Notes: generated by a model not told the origin, from the sequence alone. DNA of 64,000 bases from Motiliproteus sp. SC1-56 (GCF_017309075.1 NZ_JAEMGS010000009.1:1-64000), one strand, 5' to 3'. Shown: positions 42,675 through 52,269, counted from the stretch's first letter. Numbers and translations: made by a program.

Positions 42675-44677
42675 CGCGCTGGCCGCGCCTGCAGGCCCTC
42701 GCCCTGCCCCTGCTGCTGGCCGTCGCCGGCGACAGGGTTGCCGCGCAGCCGTTGCCGGAACCGTCGATGCCGCGCGAGTCGTCGGTGTCGCAAGCAACGC
42801 CGGGGTTGAAGGAATCGCTGAGGGTGAAGGAATCGCCGGCATTACAGGCGGCGGTTGATGCAGGCGAGCTACCGCCGGTCGCGGAACGGTTACCCGAGAC
42901 CCCCTATGTCGACGCCATGTCCGGCTTTACCCCGGGTCAGCCGGGGGGAAGCATCCACCTGTTGATGGGCAAGGCCCGGGATGTGCGGCAGATGGTGGTC
43001 TACGGCTATGCGCGCCTGGTGGGCTTCAACCAGCGCCTGGAACTGCAGCCGGACATCCTCGCCGCCTACGAGGTGGAGGAAGGACGCATCTTCACCCTGC
43101 ACCTGCGCCCCGGCCACCGCTGGTCCGACGGTCACCCCTTCACCGCCGAGGACTTTCGCTATTACTGGGAGGACGTGGCCAACAACAAGGAGCTCTCCGC
43201 CTTCGGCCCGCCAACCCGAATGACGGTGGATGGCGAGCCGCCCCGGTTTGAGGTGCTGGACAAGTACACCGTGCGCTACACATGGAAGGCCCCCAACCCG
43301 GTGTTCCTGCTCGCCCTGGCCGGCCCCAGCCCGCTTTATATCTACCGTCCCGCCCACTTCCTGAAGCAGTTTCACGTCGCTTACCAGGATCCGGACACGC
43401 TTGAGGAACTGGTGCGCAACGCCAAAACCCGCGGGCGCAGCTGGGCGGCACTGCACATGCGCAAGGATCACCAGTACAAGAACGACAACCCGGAGATGCC
43501 CACCCTGCAGCCGTGGATGGCCGTCACCGAGTACCCCGCCGAGCGTTTTGTCTTCAAGCGCAATCCCTACTATCACCGGGTGGATGCCAACGGCGTGCAG
43601 CTGCCCTATATCGATCAGGTCATCATGGACGTCGCCAGCAGCAAGCTGGTGCCGGCCAAGACCGGGGCCGGCGAGTCCGACCTGCAGGGCCGATACCTGC
43701 GTCTGGACAACTACACTTTCCTGCGTGAGGGGGAGAAGCGCAACGACTTTCGCACCCTGCTCTGGCGCACCTCCCGGGGATCGCGAGTGGCCCTCTACCC
43801 CAACCTGAACGTGCTCGATGAGACCTGGCGCAAGCTGGTGCGGGACGTACGCTTTCGTCGCGCCCTCTCGCTGGCGGTTAACCGCCACGAGATCAACGAG
43901 GTGATCTACTTCGGGCTGGCCCTGGAAGGCGCCGACAACCTGATCCCCGAGTCCCCTCTCTACAAGCCCGAGCTGCGCGAGCGCTGGGCCGAGTACGACC
44001 CGCAGCGGGCCAACGCCCTGCTCGACGAGCTGGGACTGACTGAGCGCGACCACCGGGGGCTGCGCCTGCTGCCCGACGGGCGTCCCATGGAGATCATCGT
44101 CCAGACCGCCGGTGAGAGCACCGAGGAGACGGATGTACTGGAGCTGATCCGCGATACCTGGGCCGACATCGGCATCAAACTCCACACCAAGCCCTCCGAG
44201 CGCGAGGTGTTCCGCAACCGCATCTACGCCGGCGAAACCCTGATGGCGGTCTGGACCGGCCTGCCCAACGCCATCGCCTCCGCCGACATGGACCCCCGCC
44301 AGCTGGCGCCCACCCAGCAGGACCAGCTGCAGTGGCCCAAGTGGGGCAAACATTACGAAACCGGGCAGGAGCAGCCGCCGGACCTGCCCGAGGCCCAGCA
44401 GCTGCTGGCGCTTTACCTGCAGTGGCGCAGCGCCACCGACCGCGAAACCCGGCTGGCGGCCTGGCACGGGATGCTGGAGATCTGGTCCCAGCAGGTCTAC
44501 ACCATCGGCACCGTGGCCAAGGTGCTGCAGCCGGTGGTGGTGGATCGCGACCTTAACAACGTACCCGAGGAGGGGCTCTGGAACTGGGAGCCCAATGCCT
44601 ACTTCGGCGTTTACCGCATGGACCGGTTGTGGCTGAGCCCCGACGCCGATGAGCGCAAGTCCGGGGAGGTGCGCTGA
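42671..44677 (+). CDS. Family 5 extracellular solute-binding protein (peptide-type)
   Basis: This 668-residue periplasmic binding protein has a signal peptide (ALALPLLLAVAGDRVAAQ). An unusual ~50-residue Pro/Glu-rich linker follows, with PALQAAVDAGELPPVAERLP leading into the mature domain. Family 5 features include YLRLDNYTFL, RFRRALSLAVNRHEINEVIY-like sequence (VRFRRALSLAVNR), and PDGRPMEIIVQTAGES. The LPPVAERLP stretch recalls YejA-like binding proteins for longer peptides or microcin C-type cargo. The ligand is unknown. It is coupled by overlapping stop and start codons to both neighbours (ATGA upstream, TGATG downstream). Confidence 0.9.
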   Translation: MTRWPRLQALALPLLLAVAGDRVAAQPLPEPSMPRESSVSQATPGLKESLRVKESPALQAAVDAGELPPVAERLPETPYVDAMSGFTPGQPGGSIHLLMGKARDVRQMVVYGYARLVGFNQRLELQPDILAAYEVEEGRIFTLHLRPGHRWSDGHPFTAEDFRYYWEDVANNKELSAFGPPTRMTVDGEPPRFEVLDKYTVRYTWKAPNPVFLLALAGPSPLYIYRPAHFLKQFHVAYQDPDTLEELVRNAKTRGRSWAALHMRKDHQYKNDNPEMPTLQPWMAVTEYPAERFVFKRNPYYHRVDANGVQLPYIDQVIMDVASSKLVPAKTGAGESDLQGRYLRLDNYTFLREGEKRNDFRTLLWRTSRGSRVALYPNLNVLDETWRKLVRDVRFRRALSLAVNRHEINEVIYFGLALEGADNLIPESPLYKPELRERWAEYDPQRANALLDELGLTERDHRGLRLLPDGRPMEIIVQTAGESTEETDVLELIRDTWADIGIKLHTKPSEREVFRNRIYAGETLMAVWTGLPNAIASADMDPRQLAPTQQDQLQWPKWGKHYETGQEQPPDLPEAQQLLALYLQWRSATDRETRLAAWHGMLEIWSQQVYTIGTVAKVLQPVVVDRDLNNVPEEGLWNWEPNAYFGVYRMDRLWLSPDADERKSGEVR

Positions 44678-45675
44678 TGGGCCCCTATATCCTCCGCCGC
44701 CTGCTGATCATGATTCCCACCCTGGTGGTGATCAGTTTCATCATCTTCGTGATCATTCAACTGCCCCCCGGCGACTACCTGGAAACCTACATCGCCGAGC
44801 TGGAGAGCCAGGGAGAGTGGGTCGATCCCCAGCAGATACGCATGCTGCGCGAGCAGTACGGCCTGGACGAGCCCTTCCTTCAGCAGTACTGGACCTGGGC
44901 CACCGGCATGCTGCACGGAGACTTCGGTTACTCCTTCGAGTACGGCCTGCCGGTCACCGAAGTGGTGGGGGACCGGGTCTTTCTCACCACCCTGATCTCC
45001 ATCTGCACCATCCTCTTTACCTGGATGGTGGCCTTTCCCATCGGCATGTACTCCGCCACCCACCAGTACAGCTGGGGCGACTACGGCCTCACCTTAATCG
45101 GCTTCCTGGGTCTGGCGACACCCAATTTCCTGCTGGCCCTGGTGATGCTCTACTTCGCCAACGTCACCTTCGGCACCTCCATCGGCGGCCTGATGGATCC
45201 GCAGTACCTGGAGGCCGACTGGAGCTGGGCGAAGTTCAAGTCGGTGCTGGAGCACCTGTGGATTCCGGTGGTGGTGATCGGCACCTCGGGCACCGCCGCC
45301 ATGATCCGCCGCCTGCGCGCCAACCTGCTCGATGAGCTGCACAAGCCCTACGTGGTCACCGCCCGGGCCAAGGGCGTACCGCCGTTCAAACTGCTCTGCA
45401 AGTACCCGCTGCGGGTGGCCCTCAACTTCTTTATCGCCGATATCGGCAATATGCTGCCCAGCATCATCTCCGGCGCGGAGATCGTCGCCGTGGTGCTCTC
45501 GCTGCCCACCACCGGCCCGATTCTAATCGCCGCCCTGCAGAGCCAGGATATGTACCTGGCCGGCTCTTTCCTGATGTTTCTGGCCATTCTGACGGTGGTC
45601 GGGGTGCTGGTATCGGATATCGCCCTGGCGCTGCTGGACCCGCGCATCCGCCTGCAGGGGGGGGCCAGCCGATGA
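44677..45675 (+). CDS. ABC importer permease, DppB/YejB-like
   Basis: This 332-residue inner-membrane permease has about six helices. It begins YILRRLLIMIPTLVVISFII, the usual start of DppB/OppB-type subunits. The EAA loop region that contacts the ATPase is VTARAKGVPPFKLLCKYPLR. The TGATG overlap with the binding-protein gene and ATGA overlap with the second permease show one operon. The ~50-residue periplasmic segment after the first helix is typical. Substrate specificity is set by the binding protein and is not known. Confidence 0.92.
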   Translation: MGPYILRRLLIMIPTLVVISFIIFVIIQLPPGDYLETYIAELESQGEWVDPQQIRMLREQYGLDEPFLQQYWTWATGMLHGDFGYSFEYGLPVTEVVGDRVFLTTLISICTILFTWMVAFPIGMYSATHQYSWGDYGLTLIGFLGLATPNFLLALVMLYFANVTFGTSIGGLMDPQYLEADWSWAKFKSVLEHLWIPVVVIGTSGTAAMIRRLRANLLDELHKPYVVTARAKGVPPFKLLCKYPLRVALNFFIADIGNMLPSIISGAEIVAVVLSLPTTGPILIAALQSQDMYLAGSFLMFLAILTVVGVLVSDIALALLDPRIRLQGGASR

Positions 45676-46820
45676 GCGAGCATTACGTCAATCCCGCCCC
45701 TTTCGATCCGCACCGCATCGAGCGGATGAGCCCCGAGCAGGAAAAGTACTACATGGCCTCCCAGTGGCGGTTGATGTGGTGGCGTTTCAAGCAGCACCGC
45801 CTGGCGTTGTTCTGCGGCGTGCTGCTGCTGTTCATGTACGCCTCCATCCTGATCTGCGAATTCCTGGCCCCCTACGCCCTGAGCACGCGGCACACCGATT
45901 ACATCTATTCGCCCCCGCAGCCGGTGCATTTCATGCACGAGGGACGCTTCGTCGGCCCCTTCGTCTACGGCTGGGACCACACCCTGAACATGGACAAACT
46001 GCTGCGCGAATACAGCGAGGACACCAGCCGGGTCTATCCCCTGCAATTTTTCTGCGCAGGCGATCCCTACCGGTTCTGGGGGCTGTGGGAGGCCGATCTG
46101 CACCTGTTCTGCGCGCCCGAGGGGGCCAAAGTGTTTTTGTTCGGCACCGACCGGCTGGGCCGGGACATGTTCTCACGGATTATCTACGGGGCACGTATCT
46201 CCATTACCATCGGCCTGGTGGGCATCAGCCTCAGCTTCGTGCTGGGCATACTGCTGGGGGGGCTGGCCGGCTATTACGGCGGCTGGGTGGACGCCTCGGT
46301 GCAGCGCCTGACGGAGGTAATCCGCTCCTTCCCCGAACTGCCGCTGTGGATGGCACTCTCCGCGATTCTGCCGGTGACCTGGAGCCCGATCTGGATCTTC
46401 TTCGGTATCACCCTGATCCTGGCCCTGCTGGACTGGACGGGGCTGGCGCGGGCGGTGCGCTCAAAACTGCTGGCCCTGCGCGAGGAAGACTACTGCACCG
46501 CGGCCCAACTGATGGGTGCGCGCCCCGGGCGGATCATTGGCCGCCACCTGCTGCCGGGCTTTTTCAGCCACCTGATCGCCTCGGCGACCCTGTCGATCCC
46601 GGCGATGATTCTGGGCGAAACCGCCCTGAGCTTCCTGGGCCTGGGGCTACGCCCCCCGATCACCAGCTGGGGCGTGCTGCTCAACGAAGCACAGAACATC
46701 AACGTGGTGGCCGTCTACCCCTGGCTGATGCTGCCGGTGGTCCCGGTCATTATTATCATTCTGGCCTTCAACTTCTTCGGCGACGGCCTGCGCGACGCCG
46801 CCGACCCCTACAAGCATTAA
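45672..46820 (+). CDS. ABC importer permease, DppC/YejE-like
   Basis: This 382-residue second permease has a cytoplasmic N-terminal tail containing MSPEQEKYYMASQWRLMWW and the first helix LALFCGVLLLFMYASILICE. A ~90-residue periplasmic loop (HTDYIYSPPQPVHFMHEG to LFGTDRLGRDMFSRIIYGAR) is longer than in DppC and resembles YejE-type subunits. The EAA loop is YCTAAQLMGARPGRIIGRHL, and the DGLRDAADPY ending is canonical. It is the last gene of the importer operon. The heptad repeats follow after about 50 bases. Confidence 0.92.
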   Translation: MSEHYVNPAPFDPHRIERMSPEQEKYYMASQWRLMWWRFKQHRLALFCGVLLLFMYASILICEFLAPYALSTRHTDYIYSPPQPVHFMHEGRFVGPFVYGWDHTLNMDKLLREYSEDTSRVYPLQFFCAGDPYRFWGLWEADLHLFCAPEGAKVFLFGTDRLGRDMFSRIIYGARISITIGLVGISLSFVLGILLGGLAGYYGGWVDASVQRLTEVIRSFPELPLWMALSAILPVTWSPIWIFFGITLILALLDWTGLARAVRSKLLALREEDYCTAAQLMGARPGRIIGRHLLPGFFSHLIASATLSIPAMILGETALSFLGLGLRPPITSWGVLLNEAQNINVVAVYPWLMLPVVPVIIIILAFNFFGDGLRDAADPYKH

Positions 46821-46868
46821 CCGGGCATGGTGAAAGGCGGAGTGCTTAATCAGATTTAGAGGGGCCTA

Positions 46869-46938
46869 GTTGGGGAATCAGCGTTGGGGAATCGGTGTTG
46901 GGGAATCGGTGTTGGGGAATCGGTGTTGGGGAATCTGA
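46869..46938 (+). repeat. 14-base (2 x 7) tandem repeat, five units
   Basis: Five head-to-tail units of GTTGGGGAATCGGT: units 2-4 are identical, unit 1 ends CAGC and unit 5 ends CTGA, and a decayed sixth unit starts at 46939. The complement carries the TTCCC core seen in the other two arrays. Confidence 0.92.
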
Positions 46939-46977
46939 GTTGAGAAAACCCTGCAAAGGCCTTTTTCCGTTTTATTG

Positions 46978-47040
46978 TTTCCCGTTTCCCGCTTCCCGTT
47001 TCCCGCTTCCCGTTTCCTGCTTCCCGTTTCCCGCTTCCCA
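46978..47040 (+). repeat. Heptanucleotide tandem repeat, nine YTTCCCG units
   Basis: Nine 7-base units alternate mainly between TTTCCCG and CTTCCCG, with one TTTCCTG (47013-47019) and a final CTTCCCA. The array ends exactly at the stop codon region of the exporter gene at 47042. Confidence 0.92.
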
Positions 47041-47041
47041 C

Positions 47042-49696
47042 TCACTGTCCCCCTGACGCATCGCCGGGGTCCCCCGGCGACTCGGCCACCACCTCCTGCC
47101 TGATCGTCTCACCGTCCCCTTCTTCCACCAGCTTACCGCGCTCCAGCAGCAGTTGGCGGTCAAAGCCCCGGGCGAGCTCGACGCGGCTGGTGATAAAGAC
47201 CAGACCGCAACCTTGAAGCGCCTCGCGCAGGTTGCCCAGCACCCGCGTCTCGGCGCCCGGGTCCATGCCCGAGGTGGCCTCATTGAGAATCAGCGCGTCG
47301 GGGTCCTTGAGCAGCCCCCGGGCGATCGCCAGCTTCTGCCGTTGTGCCAGGGAGAGCCGCCCGCCCGCCGAGCCCACCTGGAAGTCCATCCCAACGTCGA
47401 TAATCGCCTCCTCCAGCCCCACCTCGTTCACCACGTCATGAATCAACGCGGTAATCCGGGCCTGGGCCTTGGCCTGGCCGTACACCAGCCGGCCGAACAG
47501 CATGTTGTCCTGCAGGTTGAGGCTGGCACTGAAACGCTCCTGGTCGAAAAACTCGATGGCGAAATCAAACTGCCGCGCCTCGAGCTTCTCTGCAAAACTG
47601 AACCGCGCCTGCAGGATGCGCTGCTGCATGGCCTCGTCGATCAGCCCCAGGCGGTGACGGGCGGGGCTGAGCTGAAAGGTCAACGCCAGCAGTTTCTGGC
47701 GCACCTCGGCCGGCGCCCGGGCCAGGTGCTCTTTGCCGGTGCGCCCCAACAGTGCCCGGTAGTCGGGCAGGTCTTCTGCACGGATAAAGCTGAAGCGCTC
47801 GAATAGATCACTGTCCTCCTCCACGTCGGAAAACAGGTCCACCATGATCTCCGTCAGACGGTATCCGATCAGCAACAGGTCTTCCAGCAGCCCCTGCTCC
47901 TCGAGAAACCGCTGCACCTGGGGGTTGCCCGCCGCTCGCTCGATGTTGAGGCTCTTGTTGTCGCTGGCGCCGAAGAGGATGTTGCCCAGAACACTCAGGT
48001 TGGTGTTGTAATGCGGCCAGTCGAACAGCTCCACCAGGCCTTTGTACTCAGCCTGCTGCAAGCGGTTGTGAATCCGCCTTCGGGCTTCGAGCAGCTGGCC
48101 TTCCAGGGTTTGCGGATGGTGTGGCTCCAGATACCCCAGCAGCCCCATGGCGAAAACGTCATCGTTGAGATCAACCAGCGCCAACACCCGGTGAATCCGC
48201 TCGTGCAACGCCGCTTCGCTCTCAAGCCCCAACTCCTCGAGGTCGTACCAGCGACCGTCCGGGCGCGCCTCGCTGTTGCCAGACTGGCGCGCCGCCAACT
48301 GCTGCGCGCGGTATGCGGCCGCTTCCTCTTCCGGCTCATCCTGGGGGCGGTGGCGCAAGCCGTAGAGCAGGTTGTCGCGGAGACTGCCCCCAAACAGGTG
48401 GGCATTGGCGCCCACGTGAGCCAGGTGCCGCCCCAGGGTGGCCTCTGACAGGGCGGTGATGTCGGTTCCGGCGAGGTAAAGTCGCCCCCCGGTTGGAACC
48501 AGCAGACGCGCCAGCAACAAGCCCAGCTCCTCCTTGCCGCTGCCCCCCATGCCGACAATGGCGGTATGCTCGCGCAGGGCGATCCTGAAACTGAGCTGGT
48601 CAATCAGGTTGATACCCTCGTGCTCGGCGTAGGCCACTTTATTCGCCTCCCAGCAGGCCTTGGCCGTATCCAACGGGGTGGGAGGCGCGTCCTGCAAAGG
48701 CACATCCATGAGGGTCGCCGGCTGGAACTGGTCCACGATCTGCTCGTACTTGATCCGCACGTCCTCCTTGGTCTGGTAGTACTTCAGCAGCTCCTTCCAG
48801 GGGGCGCTCAGGTCCTTGTAGGCAGCCAGCACCGCCACCAGCGCCCCCAGCGAGAGCTCCCCCTGGATGACGTAGTAACCACCGAAAAAGTAGAAAAAGA
48901 AAGGGGTGACCTGGGCCAGAAAATTATTGAGAAACTTGATGAAGAACTTCTTTTTATAGATCTCGTAGCGGAGCTCGAAGATCGACCCCAAACGCTCGCT
49001 GACCACCGAGCGCTCGAAGTGGGAGGTGTCGTGGGCATGAACCTCGCGAATGCCGGCGATGGTGTCACCGATCCGGTCCCCCAAGCGACGTGCGGCGATC
49101 ACCCGCTGCTTACCCAGCTGGTTCACCCGCCGCTGCAGCTTGGGAATAATGTACATCTGAAACGGGTAGAGCGCGGTCGCGACCAGCCCCAGCATCGGGT
49201 CCTGGTTGAAGATAAAAAACAGGTAGGTGAACAGAACCCCGCCCTGAAAGGCCGGGAGCGCAAAGGCCTCGCCGATAAACCCGCCCAGGGGTTCGGTCTC
49301 GGCGGTAATAATGGGGATCATCTCCCCCTGGGAGACCTTCTTAAAGTGGGGCAGCGGAAAACGCAGAATCCGGGTAAAAAGCTCAAAACGAAACCGCCGC
49401 AACATGCGCTCGCCCACCACCCCACGGTAGACGTTCAACACGTACTTGAGGCCGCCATTGATCAGCACCAGCGCCAAAAACAGGAGACTGAGCACAAACA
49501 GGTAGCGGATCTGATCCATGGGATAGCCGAACAGCTCATCGGGCACGTTAGCGCCGCCGATGGCGTCGTTGATGATCAGCTTGGGGACTTCCAGGGTGGC
49601 GTAAAGAAAAGGCAGGGAAAGGACGGTCAGCAGCAGGAGCAGCACCTGGTCTTTCAGGGTATGCCGCAGAATGTACTTAAAAATGGAAGAATCCAT
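47042..49696 (-). CDS. Unusual ABC exporter with large insertion in its ATPase domain
   Basis: This 884-residue protein has an N-terminal membrane domain (~330 residues, several helices such as VLLLLLTVLSLPFLYATL) and one ATPase domain. Walker A is GMGGSGKEELG near residue 385; signature LSLAQRQKLAIARGL (about 781) and Walker B ALILNEATSGMD (about 800) come some 390 residues later instead of about 100. The inserted part repeats a motif that normally follows the Q-loop: LRDNLLYG, LGNILFG and LQDNMLFG. The signature LSGGQ is LSLAQ and Walker B Asp is Asn, so ATP use may be altered. The ATG at 49696 is chosen; an in-frame start at 49828 adds 44 residues. It is divergent from glycosyltransferase genes. 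The substrate is unknown. Confidence 0.85.
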   Translation of the reverse strand: MDSSIFKYILRHTLKDQVLLLLLTVLSLPFLYATLEVPKLIINDAIGGANVPDELFGYPMDQIRYLFVLSLLFLALVLINGGLKYVLNVYRGVVGERMLRRFRFELFTRILRFPLPHFKKVSQGEMIPIITAETEPLGGFIGEAFALPAFQGGVLFTYLFFIFNQDPMLGLVATALYPFQMYIIPKLQRRVNQLGKQRVIAARRLGDRIGDTIAGIREVHAHDTSHFERSVVSERLGSIFELRYEIYKKKFFIKFLNNFLAQVTPFFFYFFGGYYVIQGELSLGALVAVLAAYKDLSAPWKELLKYYQTKEDVRIKYEQIVDQFQPATLMDVPLQDAPPTPLDTAKACWEANKVAYAEHEGINLIDQLSFRIALREHTAIVGMGGSGKEELGLLLARLLVPTGGRLYLAGTDITALSEATLGRHLAHVGANAHLFGGSLRDNLLYGLRHRPQDEPEEEAAAYRAQQLAARQSGNSEARPDGRWYDLEELGLESEAALHERIHRVLALVDLNDDVFAMGLLGYLEPHHPQTLEGQLLEARRRIHNRLQQAEYKGLVELFDWPHYNTNLSVLGNILFGASDNKSLNIERAAGNPQVQRFLEEQGLLEDLLLIGYRLTEIMVDLFSDVEEDSDLFERFSFIRAEDLPDYRALLGRTGKEHLARAPAEVRQKLLALTFQLSPARHRLGLIDEAMQQRILQARFSFAEKLEARQFDFAIEFFDQERFSASLNLQDNMLFGRLVYGQAKAQARITALIHDVVNEVGLEEAIIDVGMDFQVGSAGGRLSLAQRQKLAIARGLLKDPDALILNEATSGMDPGAETRVLGNLREALQGCGLVFITSRVELARGFDRQLLLERGKLVEEGDGETIRQEVVAESPGDPGDASGGQ

Positions 49697-49884
49697 ACCC
49701 TGCGATCCTGAATTCAGCTGCCCGGCGAGGCCGCCGCCAGCTAACAGCCGCGACGGTTTCAATCCGCTCCTGGAACGACCGCTGTCACACACATGCGCAG
49801 TAATACGGCCGACCATCGCAGCAAGCATAGTCCAAAGCCGCCCGCCGAGCCCTGCCTAACACTATGATATGATGGTCTCTTTGC

Positions 49885-49898
49885 CCTTTTTAAAAAGG
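49885..49898. repeat. 14-base palindrome covering the ribosome site of the first glycosyltransferase
   Basis: CCTTTTTAAAAAGG is a perfect palindrome. It overlaps AAGGAG (49895-49900), the ribosome site for the GTG start at 49907. It could be a protein-binding site or weakly hide the ribosome site in RNA. Confidence 0.5.
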
Positions 49899-49906
49899 AG
49901 CCCCGC

Positions 49907-51139
49907 GTGGCGCTGCGTGTTGCCCTGATTCTCAAAGGCTATCCTCGTCTGTCCGAGACCTTTATCGCCCAGGAGATCCGCAAACTTGAGCAGCGCGGCC
50001 TGCAGCTGACCCTCGTTTCCCTGCGCCACCCCACGGACAAGGCGGTGCACCCGATCCACCGGGAAATCGAAGCCCCCGTGCTCTACCTGCCCGAATACCT
50101 TCACCAGGAGCCATTGCGGGTGCTGGCCGGCTTGCTGGCGAGCTTGCGCCGCCCCTCGGCATTGCTTCGGGCACTGGCCCCCTGGCTGCGGGACCTGGTG
50201 CGCGACCCCAGCCGCAACCGCCTGCGCCGCTTCGGTCAGGCCCTGGTGCTCGCCGCTGAACTGCCCCCCGGAACCGACTGGCTGTACGCCCACTTTATCC
50301 ATACGCCCGGCTCGGTGACCCGCTACTGCGCCCGACTCACGGGGCTTCCCTGGAGCGCCTCGGCCCACGCCAAGGATATCTGGACCCTGCCCGCCTGGGA
50401 GCTGCGCGAAAAGCTCGCAGAACTGCAGTGGCTCGTCACCTGCACCCAGGCCAACTGTGATTACCTGCAACGGTTAAGCCCCGTCCCCGGCCGGGTTTCC
50501 CTGGTCTATCATGGCCTCGACTTTCAGCGTTTCAGCCCGGCCCTCAGGGACGAGCATTCACATCGGAACGGCTTGAAGGCCCCGGTGGAGCTGATCTCCG
50601 TGGGCCGCGCGGTTCCCAAGAAAGGTTACCGGCACCTGCTCAACGCCCTGGCGCAATTACCCGGACACCTGCACTGGCGACTCACCCATATTGGCGGCGG
50701 CACCGAGCTTCCCCGCCTGCAACGACAAGCCCAGGCACTTGGCGTCGATGAGCGCGTGCGCTGGCTGGGGGCGCTACCCCAGGAGGAGGTCCTGGACTAT
50801 TACCGGCAGGCGGATATTTTTGTCCTCGCCAGCACGGTGGTGGATGACGGCGACCGTGACGGCCTCCCCAATGTACTGATGGAAGCCCAGAGCCAGCGTC
50901 TGTGCTGTATCTCGACCCGCATTTCAGGCATTCCGGAGCTGATCCACGATGGCGAAACCGGGCTGCTGGTGGAGGAGCGGGACGAGGACGCCCTCGCCGC
51001 TGCGCTGACCCGACTGATCGCCGATCCCGCTCTCCGCCACCGACTTGGGGAAGCAGGCTATCACCGGGTGACCGAGCAGTTCGACGCCGACCGGGGCATT
51101 GATATACTGATGGAAAAGTTCCCGGCAGCTTCGCCATGA
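49907..51139 (+). CDS. GT4-family glycosyltransferase
   Basis: This 410-residue soluble GT-B enzyme has N-terminal acceptor domain opening VALILKGYPRLSETFIAQEI, the LPS/EPS-type pattern. The donor domain has LISVGRAVPKKGYRHLLNAL, RVRWLGALPQEEVLDYYRQA, and DGLPNVLMEAQSQ (E-x7-E type). The start codon is GTG with AAGGAG 6 bases upstream. It heads a plus-strand run of three genes linked by overlapping codons and is divergent from the ABC exporter. It probably adds a hexose to a lipid- or nucleotide-linked acceptor, but no specificity can be read. Confidence 0.88.
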   Translation: MALRVALILKGYPRLSETFIAQEIRKLEQRGLQLTLVSLRHPTDKAVHPIHREIEAPVLYLPEYLHQEPLRVLAGLLASLRRPSALLRALAPWLRDLVRDPSRNRLRRFGQALVLAAELPPGTDWLYAHFIHTPGSVTRYCARLTGLPWSASAHAKDIWTLPAWELREKLAELQWLVTCTQANCDYLQRLSPVPGRVSLVYHGLDFQRFSPALRDEHSHRNGLKAPVELISVGRAVPKKGYRHLLNALAQLPGHLHWRLTHIGGGTELPRLQRQAQALGVDERVRWLGALPQEEVLDYYRQADIFVLASTVVDDGDRDGLPNVLMEAQSQRLCCISTRISGIPELIHDGETGLLVEERDEDALAAALTRLIADPALRHRLGEAGYHRVTEQFDADRGIDILMEKFPAASP

Positions 51140-52269
51140 GCCCGATCCCGCTGGCCTTCTACGCCCCCCTCAAGCCACCCACCCACCCCAATCCCTCGGG
51201 AGACCGGACACTGGCGCAGCTGCTGATGCAGGCCCTGGCGCTGGCCGGTTTCGAGGTGATGCTGGCCTCACGCTTTCGCAGCCGTGACGGCAGCGGCAAC
51301 CCCCACCGCCAACAGCGCCTGCGGCGGCTCGGTGAACGGCTGGCTCAGCGTCTGATCCGCCGCTTAGACGCCCTGCCCGCCGAGCACCGGCCACGCCTGT
51401 GGCTCACCTACCACCTCTACCACAAGGCGCCGGACTGGCTGGGCCCGACCGTCTGCCGAACCTTGGGGATTCCCTACGTGGTGGTGGAGGCCTCCTACGC
51501 CCCCAAACAACAGACAGGCCCCTGGCGGCTTGGGCTAGAAGCCAGCCTGGGGGCCCTGCACCAGGCCGATGCGGTGTTGTGTTTCAACCCTGTGGACCGC
51601 GCCTGCCTCGCCGAGCGGCTGCCGCCACGGCGGCTTCACGCCCTGCCCCCCTTTCTCGACCTTGCGCCACCGCCATCTCCTCACCCGTCCAGAGCCCAAC
51701 TGGCCGAACGCTGGGGCATCGATCCCCGGCCGCCCTGGCTGATCGCCGTCGCCATGATGCGCCCCGGGGACAAGGCCCACTCGTACCGATTGCTGGCCGA
51801 AGCCCTCAAGTTACTTCCCGGTGATCTACCCTGGCAGCTGCTGATAGCCGGGGACGGCCGCGCCGCCGCCCAGGTTCGGGCCGATTTCGCAGCGCTGGAA
51901 GATCGCGTGCGCTTTCTCGGCCTTCAGCCTCCCGAGGCGCTGCAGCCGCTGCTGGCCGCCGCCGACCTCTGCGTCTGGCCGGCGGTTAACGAGGCCTTCG
52001 GGATGGCGCTGCTCGAGGCCCAGGCCCAAGGCACAGCGGTACTCGCCGGTGACGAAGGTGGTGTAAAAACCGTTCTCGCCCCTGAGTGCCAGGGCTGGCT
52101 CACCCCGCCCCGCGACCCGGTCGCCTTTGCCGCCGCCCTCGCCCGGCTGTTGGCGAGCCCCGAGGAGCTGGCGCGCCTTGGCAAGAAAGCGCAGGCGTAC
52201 GTCGAAACCCACCATGGGCTGCCCGCCACCGCCGGGCGCCTGCAAGCCCTGTTGACGCCGCTACTGTGA
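51136..52269 (+). CDS. GT4-family glycosyltransferase
   Basis: This 377-residue glycosyltransferase starts LAFYAPLKPPTHPNPSGDR and shows the donor domain with WLIAVAMMRPGDKAHSYRLL, RVRFLGLQPPEALQPLLAAA and NEAFGMALLEAQAQGTAVL (E-x7-E). It overlaps the preceding glycosyltransferase by ATGA and the following phosphatase by GTGA, so the three are translationally coupled. No membrane segment is seen. Sugar and acceptor are unknown. Confidence 0.87.
   Translation: MSPIPLAFYAPLKPPTHPNPSGDRTLAQLLMQALALAGFEVMLASRFRSRDGSGNPHRQQRLRRLGERLAQRLIRRLDALPAEHRPRLWLTYHLYHKAPDWLGPTVCRTLGIPYVVVEASYAPKQQTGPWRLGLEASLGALHQADAVLCFNPVDRACLAERLPPRRLHALPPFLDLAPPPSPHPSRAQLAERWGIDPRPPWLIAVAMMRPGDKAHSYRLLAEALKLLPGDLPWQLLIAGDGRAAAQVRADFAALEDRVRFLGLQPPEALQPLLAAADLCVWPAVNEAFGMALLEAQAQGTAVLAGDEGGVKTVLAPECQGWLTPPRDPVAFAAALARLLASPEELARLGKKAQAYVETHHGLPATAGRLQALLTPLL

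Noticed and set aside
42890-44467. 525-residue minus-strand open frame opposite the solute-binding protein
   Set aside because: Shadow of a GC-rich gene; no domain, and it would conflict with a tightly coupled plus-strand operon.
46861-47040. CRISPR array
   Set aside because: Repeats are 7-14 bases with no unique spacers and no cas genes anywhere in the window; they are minisatellites.
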